From Aquificota bacterium (lineage in GTDB: Bacteria; Aquificota; Aquificia; Aquificales; Hydrogenothermaceae), in NCBI GenBank assembly GCA_013153295.1, contig JAADEV010000013.1:1-10666 (forward strand): a stretch of DNA of 10,666 nucleotides. Direction: 5' to 3'. The notes beneath the pieces were generated by a model. The model did not search any database. It saw only the letters and a program-made list of their open reading frames with translations, and had not been told where the DNA came from. Of the stretch, positions 6,942 through 10,666 are shown in pieces (the stretch's first letter is position 1; each line of letters starts with the position of its first letter). The position numbers and the translations under genes are program-made.

Positions 6942-7760
6942 TTAGTAAAGCCACATTGCTAACTTTCTTCTGTATTCTTTTGTTAGGGGATTACTTTCCC
7001 CAAGTAGGTTAAATATGGATACCATTGCCTTTCTACCTGCTCCGTCTTTGTAGTTTTTATCAAGTTGAACAACCTTTAGGAATTTATCTAAGGCATCTTT
7101 GTAATCCTCTTTTAACACAAGGCAAGCCCCTTCCTTAAGTAGTTTGTCCAGCTCATTTTCAGGGTTCATCTCCTCACACCATTTTTTAAATGTTATTAGC
7201 TCCTTCAAAGCCTGTGCCTTTGGGTAGTATTCTTTGTGGTATTCTTTTACAGAGTTTAACAGTTTTTCTGCCTCCTCAAGGTTTCCAACTTTTATGAAGA
7301 ACTGGGCGGCTTCAAGGGCTACCTTCTTGTTATCTGGGTATTCCTGTAGGAGTTTCCTATAAATTTCCTCTGCCTTTGTTATATTCCCTGCCATAAACTC
7401 CATTTTTGCTTCTTCAAGTAATCTGTCAACATCTGTTTGTATGTATTTTTCCAGTATTTCCCTTATTTTAGGCTCAGGTAAAGCCCCTACAAATTTATCA
7501 ACCTCTTTACCATTTATAAATATTCTTACATCTGGTATCCCACTTACACCGAACTGCTGGGCTATATGTGGGTTTTCGTCTGTGTTTATTTTTGCAAGTA
7601 TAAAGCCATACTCATTTGCCAGTTTTTCAAGGACTGGCTTTAGTATCTGGCAGGGACCACACCAAGGCGCCCAGAAATCTATAACTACAGGCTTTTGGTA
7701 AGATTTTTCTATAACTATTTCTTCAAAATTGTTGTCGGACACATCGTATATTAAACCCAT
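6942..7760 (-). CDS. cnoX: Thioredoxin-TPR co-chaperone, CnoX/YbbN family
   Basis: A 272-residue cytoplasmic protein. Residues 1-108 form a complete thioredoxin domain: VVIDFWAPWCGPCQILKPVLEKLA with the active-site WCGPC at 33-37, KINTDENPHIAQQFGVSGIPDVRIF with the cis-Pro at P76, and GALPEPKIREILEKYI. Residues about 111-235 are helical TPR-like repeats (EFMAGNITKAEEIYRKLLQEYPDN; LKEDYKDALDKFLKVVQLDKNY). The C-terminus DGAGRKAMVSIFNLLGESNPLTKEYRRKLAMWLY is the family tail. E. coli CnoX lacks one active-site Cys and acts mainly as a holdase that hands clients to GroEL. This protein keeps both cysteines, so it probably also reduces disulfides (inference). ATG 7760 has a strong AGGAGG 6 nt upstream (7772-7767). 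It heads the trx-lolA-cupin unit. Confidence 0.9.
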   Translation of the reverse strand: MGLIYDVSDNNFEEIVIEKSYQKPVVIDFWAPWCGPCQILKPVLEKLANEYGFILAKINTDENPHIAQQFGVSGIPDVRIFINGKEVDKFVGALPEPKIREILEKYIQTDVDRLLEEAKMEFMAGNITKAEEIYRKLLQEYPDNKKVALEAAQFFIKVGNLEEAEKLLNSVKEYHKEYYPKAQALKELITFKKWCEEMNPENELDKLLKEGACLVLKEDYKDALDKFLKVVQLDKNYKDGAGRKAMVSIFNLLGESNPLTKEYRRKLAMWLY

Positions 7761-7785
7761 TTTGTTCCTCCTTTTTTAAGATTTG

Positions 7786-7811
7786 CTAATATAATAATAT
7801 TACTATATTAG
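7786..7811. repeat. 26-bp near-perfect AT-rich palindrome before the thioredoxin gene
   Basis: The outer arms CTAATATA (7786-7793) and TATATTAG (7804-7811) are exact complements. The inner ATAATATTAC continues the symmetry through TAATATTA, so only one pair (7794/7803, A opposite C) is broken over 26 bp. It overlaps the presumed -10 region of the thioredoxin operon. No U-tract follows on the minus strand, so it is more likely an operator than a terminator of ttuA. Confidence 0.6.
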
Positions 7812-7823
7812 TCTTTTTTGCAA
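7794..7823 (-). promoter_or_regulatory. Candidate promoter of the trx-lolA-cupin unit
   Basis: On the minus strand TTGCAA (7823-7818) and TATTAT (7799-7794) are 18 bp apart, giving a predicted start near 7787 and a leader of about 27 nt. The -35 match is moderate. The spacer and -10 lie inside a large palindrome, which suggests a regulated promoter. Confidence 0.4.
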
Positions 7824-7831
7824 ATAAAATT

Positions 7832-8785
7832 TTAGTGATTTACGCTAACATTCCCGCTTTTTGACAGTTTTTCTTTTAGTTTGCATACGCTACAAATATC
7901 TGTAAATGATGGTTCACCACACAGTTTACACACTGTTGGTTGGCTTTCTTCTGTTTTTTCCTGTAGTAGGGGATACATCTTTTTTAAAAAACCTGTGTAA
8001 AACTGTAGCTTTGTTCCCGGGTGTTGTTCCTCTAATTTTGATAGTAGCTCTTTATACTCTATTGATGATGCCCCTTCTGAAAACGGGCATTCATACTCTA
8101 TATACTCTATTTCGTTAAATACTGTGTATAACGCCGCTTCTTTCTCTGTGATTTTACACAGCGGTTTTACCTTTCTAATGAAACCTTTTTCTTCCATTAG
8201 GACTGGATACTGTTTTTTTAGGTAATGTATATTCCAGTGTAGTGTGTTTCCAAAAAGAACTGCCACCTCGTCATCAAGGTTATGCCCTGTGGCTATAATA
8301 CTGTAGCCTAACTTTTTAGCCTCCCTATTCATATAGTATCTTTTTATCGCTCCGCAGGAGGAACAAGCGGGCTTGTTTGTTATCCTATCCACCTCAGGTA
8401 TAGGAGCTAACTCTTCCTTTAGGGAAACTATATGTAAAGGTCTGCCTACCCTTTGGGCAAACTGTTGTGCAAGCTCTTTAGACTGTTGGGAGTAGTCGTC
8501 TATTCCTAAATCTATATAAAATCCGTCTGCATCATAACCTAACTTTACAAGGGCATTCCAAAGGGCTAAACTGTCTTTCCCCCCTGATACAGCAACCAGA
8601 ACTTTGTCTTTTTTGGAAAACATTTTAAACTCTTTTATGGTTTTCTCTACCCTTTTTTCAAACCACTGTATATAGTGTTCTTTACATAGGGATAGTCTGT
8701 GGTGTGGAAGGTATACAACTGCTTTTTTTGTTTCCCCTTTTGTTTTACATATCTGGCATCTTGCCCCTTTTCTAAGTTTTGACAT
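7832..8785 (-). CDS. ttuA: tRNA uridine-54 2-sulfurtransferase TtuA
   Basis: A 317-residue enzyme that adenylates U54 of tRNA and replaces its O2 with sulfur, giving 2-thio-ribothymidine that stabilises tRNA at high temperature. Visible in order: N-terminal zinc finger C10, C13, C34, H37; PP-loop ATP-binding motif VAVSGGKDSLA (SGGKDS at 67-72); CSSC (C141, C144), which with C233 (ECPF) forms the three-Cys site that holds the catalytic Fe-S cluster in studied TtuA proteins; ATGHNLDDEV (165-174); and a C-terminal zinc finger C286, C289, C298, C301. The two zinc fingers separate TtuA/Ncs6 proteins from TtcA. Length is normal for the family. The start is ATG 8785, immediately next to the stop of the sulfur-carrier gene ttuB, which supports TtuA over other PP-loop thiolases. 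All key residues are present. Confidence 0.93.
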   Translation of the reverse strand: MSKLRKGARCQICKTKGETKKAVVYLPHHRLSLCKEHYIQWFEKRVEKTIKEFKMFSKKDKVLVAVSGGKDSLALWNALVKLGYDADGFYIDLGIDDYSQQSKELAQQFAQRVGRPLHIVSLKEELAPIPEVDRITNKPACSSCGAIKRYYMNREAKKLGYSIIATGHNLDDEVAVLFGNTLHWNIHYLKKQYPVLMEEKGFIRKVKPLCKITEKEAALYTVFNEIEYIEYECPFSEGASSIEYKELLSKLEEQHPGTKLQFYTGFLKKMYPLLQEKTEESQPTVCKLCGEPSFTDICSVCKLKEKLSKSGNVSVNH

Positions 8786-8989
8786 TTATCCTCCTGATAT
8801 TGCGTTTATCACTTTTATCTGGTCTTCTGGGGATACCTCTTCGTTTTCTCCGATAACTTCACCGTTTTTTACAACAAAGGCATATTCAGAAGACAGCCCT
8901 AACGCTTTAAGTATATCTTCAGCTTTAATTTTTTCTTTTTGTATATTTATCTTTTTTTCCTGTCCCCTATACTTTACTGTAAGCTCCAT
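8786..8989 (-). CDS. ttuB: Ubiquitin-like sulfur carrier TtuB (ThiS/MoaD family)
   Basis: A 67-residue beta-grasp protein ending in the required Gly-Gly (VINAISGG). In this family the terminal Gly is adenylated by an E1-like enzyme (TtuC in Thermus) and turned into a thiocarboxylate that donates sulfur. The sequence shows the ThiS-like pattern: an N-terminal strand pair (MELTVKYRGQEKKINI), a helix (EDILKALGL), AFVVKNGEVIGENEEVSPEDQIKVINAISGG, and a length equal to TtuB/ThiS. It could be taken for ThiS or MoaD alone, but no thiamine or molybdopterin genes are near and the gene abuts ttuA, so TtuB is the best reading. A dual role in other sulfur pathways is possible, as reported in Thermus. No ttuC or cysteine desulfurase gene is in the window. 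ATG 8989 lies 4 nt after the Nudix stop, with GAGG at 9000-8997. Confidence 0.88.
   Translation of the reverse strand: MELTVKYRGQEKKINIQKEKIKAEDILKALGLSSEYAFVVKNGEVIGENEEVSPEDQIKVINAISGG
8789..8795 (-). promoter_or_regulatory. ttuA ribosome-binding site made of the TtuB Gly-Gly codons
   Basis: The last TtuB codons are TCA GGA GGA, then TAA, then ATG of ttuA with no gap. AGGAGGA (8795-8789) is therefore both the coding sequence of the essential C-terminal Gly-Gly and the Shine-Dalgarno site of ttuA, 3-4 nt before its start. Confidence 0.75.
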
Positions 8990-8993
8990 TTTG

Positions 8994-9404
8994 CTACCTC
9001 ATTAAAAAGTCCTTCAATATTTTACTATGGTCAAAAACCAGTTTATCAAAGGGGATTTCTTCCAGTTTAAATACCTTTACCTCCTTTGCGTCGCTACTTG
9101 CTTTCGGTGTCCCATAAGCCTTACACACAAATGTTATTGATACTGTATGAAACCGTGGGTCTCTGTTTGGGTCTGAGTAAACCCCAAGTAGCCTGATAAT
9201 CTCAACATCAAGGGAGGTTTCCTCTTTCATCTCCCTGATAAGGGCATCTTCTACAGTTTCACCAATATCTACAAACCCACCGGGTATAGCCAGCCCAACA
9301 GGTGGATTTTTCCTTTCAATTAAAACGATACCCTGTAAATCATCTTTATCATCAAAAAGCTGTATAATCCCATCAACAGCAACAAACGGAGTTTTTATAC
9401 CCAT
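8994..9404 (-). CDS. Nudix hydrolase, probable ADP-ribose pyrophosphatase
   Basis: A 136-residue enzyme that splits nucleoside diphosphates linked to another group. The Nudix box is complete from G43 to L65 ([23 protein letters not shown]), with G43, E49, R57, E58, E61 and E62 in the GX5EX7REUXEEXGU spacing; the last Gly is replaced by Ser (S64). Downstream, [15 protein letters not shown] (77-90) resembles the region after the box in ADP-ribose pyrophosphatases of archaea and thermophiles, including the Pro seen in that subgroup, so ADP-ribose is the favoured substrate. That is inference from the motif only. ATG 9404 has GGGGAG 7 nt upstream (9417-9412). It is the first gene of a nudix-ttuB-ttuA unit with 4-nt and 0-nt gaps. 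Confidence 0.88.
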   Translation of the reverse strand: MGIKTPFVAVDGIIQLFDDKDDLQGIVLIERKNPPVGLAIPGGFVDIGETVEDALIREMKEETSLDVEIIRLLGVYSDPNRDPRFHTVSITFVCKAYGTPKASSDAKEVKVFKLEEIPFDKLVFDHSKILKDFLMR

Positions 9405-9488
9405 CTTAATACTCCCCAGAGATTTTATTTGTTTTAATTTTAAACTAAAGGAGAAAGGGGAAACAAAGAAACTACTTAGATGAGGTTT

Positions 9489-9514
9489 AAAAAAAGAGAT
9501 AAAAAAATCTATCT
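9489..9514 (-). terminator. Weak rho-independent terminator after the pilin-like gene
   Basis: On the minus strand AGATA (9514-9510) and TATCT (9501-9497) pair around an 8-nt loop, followed by C and seven T residues (9495-9489). It begins 10 bp after the pilin stop. The stem is short and AT-rich, so termination may be partial. It lies within the 120-bp gap before the Nudix gene, which should also hold the promoter of that unit; I see no clear -35/-10 pair there. Confidence 0.5.
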
Positions 9515-9524
9515 AATACAATCT

Positions 9525-10505
9525 TTACTGTTGCCAATCCCAGTTGCTATTGTTAGAGTCGTAAATCCAGTAAACAACCCCATCCTTTTCAGATGAGGAA
9601 TTGGCATAACACCCACTACCATCCCAATCACAGTTTATTAAATCATCAAAACTTTTATCACTACTACAACTACTACAGTTTGTCCCTACTCCACCTGTGC
9701 ATCCCTTTGCACTCTCCCCTGTATACAGATAACAACTACTTACACTTGTGGCACTATTCCCACAACATACACTCCCATCATTCGCCTGTATTAACAACCT
9801 TGTATTACTCTGTGTGCATATCTTAGCATACAACTCACCTAACGGAACCTCATCTACTATATCATCTATCTCCTCTACTGCACTTGTGCAAGGGTCATCC
9901 CCTAATGGATTACTTGGTAAATCATACTCCCTGTTGTTCCCTAACTGTCTACCGTCCCATACACCGTTATTCCCATAGTTTAACAACACTGCCCCTGTTG
10001 TATACCCTGTCCCCGGTGGGTCTATTACCCCATCATCTCCACTGTCATTTGGCGGTGATGAACATTGTGGTCTTCTGGCTGTTGTTAGTATCGGTGGTGT
10101 TGATGATGAATTTCCATTTTTCATTACTTCATACAGGACTACACAGAAGTTTGATGTGTTTGTTGTTAAGAGGGCTGAGTTTGGGTCGTAGCATATATCT
10201 GCTCCTGTTGATGTTCCAAGGGTAAGGGTAGGAAGGAATGCACTACAGGGTATAGATGATGTAGCAGATGACCAGCTTTGTCCTATATTTTCCTTTCCAT
10301 CGTTGTCAAGGTCTGGGTAAGGTAGTCTGCCGTTAACAGATGCAAAGGCTATGATACTGTCTTTTGCGGCGGTCATACCTTGTCTAACTTTTGTTTTACT
10401 CATCATTTTTAAGGTGGGGGCTAATATCCCTAACACTGTCCCTATTAACATTGATATGATTACTACTACCAGTGCCAGCTCTATTAATGTGAACCCTTTC
10501 CTCAT
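9525..10505 (-). CDS. Cysteine-rich type IV pilin-like (prepilin) protein
   Basis: A 326-residue protein with the class III prepilin start MRKG|FTLIELALVVVIISMLIGTVLGIL: a leader of only four residues, peptidase cut after G4, F5 to be N-methylated, the conserved E9 at mature position 5, and a hydrophobic helix of about 20 residues. After the helix comes AFASVNGRLPYPDLDNDGKE (53-72), common in larger prepilin-like proteins, with an Asp-rich DxDxDG loop (65-70) that may bind calcium. Then GAVLLNYGNNGVWDGRQ (171-187) and IDDIVDEVPLGELYAK (213-228). The chain holds 14 cysteines, ten of them after residue 200 (C206, C230, C247, C248, C258, C269, C277, C280, C292, C299), which suggests several disulfides. 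It is much longer than a major pilin (~150) and could be a minor pilin, an adhesive tip protein or a pseudopilin. Start ATG 10505 has AGGTGG 7 nt upstream. No other pilus genes are in the window. Confidence 0.83.
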   Translation of the reverse strand: MRKGFTLIELALVVVIISMLIGTVLGILAPTLKMMSKTKVRQGMTAAKDSIIAFASVNGRLPYPDLDNDGKENIGQSWSSATSSIPCSAFLPTLTLGTSTGADICYDPNSALLTTNTSNFCVVLYEVMKNGNSSSTPPILTTARRPQCSSPPNDSGDDGVIDPPGTGYTTGAVLLNYGNNGVWDGRQLGNNREYDLPSNPLGDDPCTSAVEEIDDIVDEVPLGELYAKICTQSNTRLLIQANDGSVCCGNSATSVSSCYLYTGESAKGCTGGVGTNCSSCSSDKSFDDLINCDWDGSGCYANSSSEKDGVVYWIYDSNNSNWDWQQ

Positions 10506-10542
10506 AACACTTCCACCTTATTATTTGCTAATAATGATAAAA

Positions 10543-10571
10543 CTATTAATAAGTATTAATCAATATGTAAA
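10543..10571 (-). promoter_or_regulatory. Tentative promoter of the pilin-like gene
   Basis: Minus-strand TTTACA (10571-10566), a 17-bp AT-rich spacer, then TAATAG (10548-10543). The -35 is one mismatch from consensus and the -10 is weak. Transcription would begin near 10536, about 30 nt before ATG 10505. The AT-rich surroundings make chance matches easy. Confidence 0.3.
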
Positions 10572-10582
10572 ATTTTTTTACA
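10566..10582. repeat. 17-bp inverted repeat upstream of the pilin-like gene
   Basis: TGTAAAA (10566-10572), three T, and TTTTACA (10576-10582) are perfect 7-bp arms. The arm nearer the gene supplies TTTACA, a fair -35 box, which is 17 bp from TAATAG (10548-10543), a poor -10. The repeat could be an operator over the pilin promoter. Confidence 0.4.
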
Positions 10583-10666
10583 GGGTATATCCAAAAAACC
10601 TATATCAAACTGGATATTATTGTGTTGGAGACCATTATTCCTTTTGGGGTTAGGGATAGTCTGTTG

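Noticed and set aside
8786..8989. Reading the sulfur carrier as ThiS or MoaD
   Set aside because: The fold fits all three, but no thi or moa genes are nearby and the gene abuts ttuA. TtuB is the simpler call.
10351..10653. 100-residue plus-strand frame overlapping the start of the pilin-like gene
   Set aside because: Antisense to the well-supported prepilin N-terminus, its ribosome-binding site and promoter region; hydrophobic content is the complement of the pilin helix. A shadow frame.
10556..10666. Open frame of 36 codons on the minus strand running off the right edge, ending in TAA (10558-10556) 50 bp before the pilin-like gene
   Set aside because: It could be the end of an upstream gene, but two plus-strand frames are also open to the edge here and no family motif is visible. 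The stretch is too short to decide, so no gene is called.
10583..10666. Possible CRISPR or direct repeats at the right edge (two TATATC-CAA/TATATC-AAA copies, ATATCC...GGATAT)
   Set aside because: The repeated unit is only about 6-8 nt, spacing is not regular and only two copies are seen, so there is no array.

Overview
The window looks like the chromosome of a thermophilic Gram-negative bacterium of the Aquificota, most likely a Hydrogenothermaceae relative such as Persephonella or Sulfurihydrogenibium. That placement is inference, with no database comparison behind it. It rests on AT-rich DNA, heavy use of AGA/AGG for Arg and ATA for Ile, Lys/Glu-rich proteins, and a ttuB-ttuA pair, which makes the thermostabilising 2-thiouridine of tRNA. 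LolA, TolC and RND proteins show that the cell has two membranes. There are no rRNA or tRNA genes, insertion sequences or CRISPR arrays.

Left third (1-4876, + strand): one tightly coupled operon for a tripartite efflux pump. It holds the 3' part of a TolC-type outer-membrane channel gene, then a membrane-anchored periplasmic adaptor (start revised to ATG 580), then a full-length RND permease of the proton-driven HAE type. The permease gene overlaps, tail to tail, a minus-strand gene for a coiled-coil/zinc-ribbon protein (HP0958/CT398 type).

Right two thirds (4856-10505, - strand): a run of small housekeeping and redox genes, described here in transcription order from right to left. First is a large, cysteine-rich type IV pilin-like protein with its own weak terminator. 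Next is a nudix-ttuB-ttuA operon, in which the sulfur-carrier gene ends directly against the tRNA thiolase gene. Next is an operon of thioredoxin-TPR (CnoX/YbbN type), lolA and a small cupin. Then come a small membrane-anchored CXXCH protein and the zinc-ribbon gene, which has its own promoter. AT-rich inverted repeats lie at or near the presumed promoters of the pilin, thioredoxin and zinc-ribbon genes.

How the genes work together: the + strand operon exports toxic compounds or metabolites across both membranes. In the nudix-ttuBA unit, TtuB supplies sulfur as a C-terminal thiocarboxylate and TtuA transfers it to tRNA. The trx-lolA-cupin unit combines protein folding and redox quality control with lipoprotein transport to the outer membrane. 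I see no clearly new multi-gene defence or metabolic system. The most unusual points are the reuse of the TtuB Gly-Gly codons as the ttuA ribosome-binding site, the near-perfect palindrome before the thioredoxin gene, and the 14-cysteine pilin-like protein.
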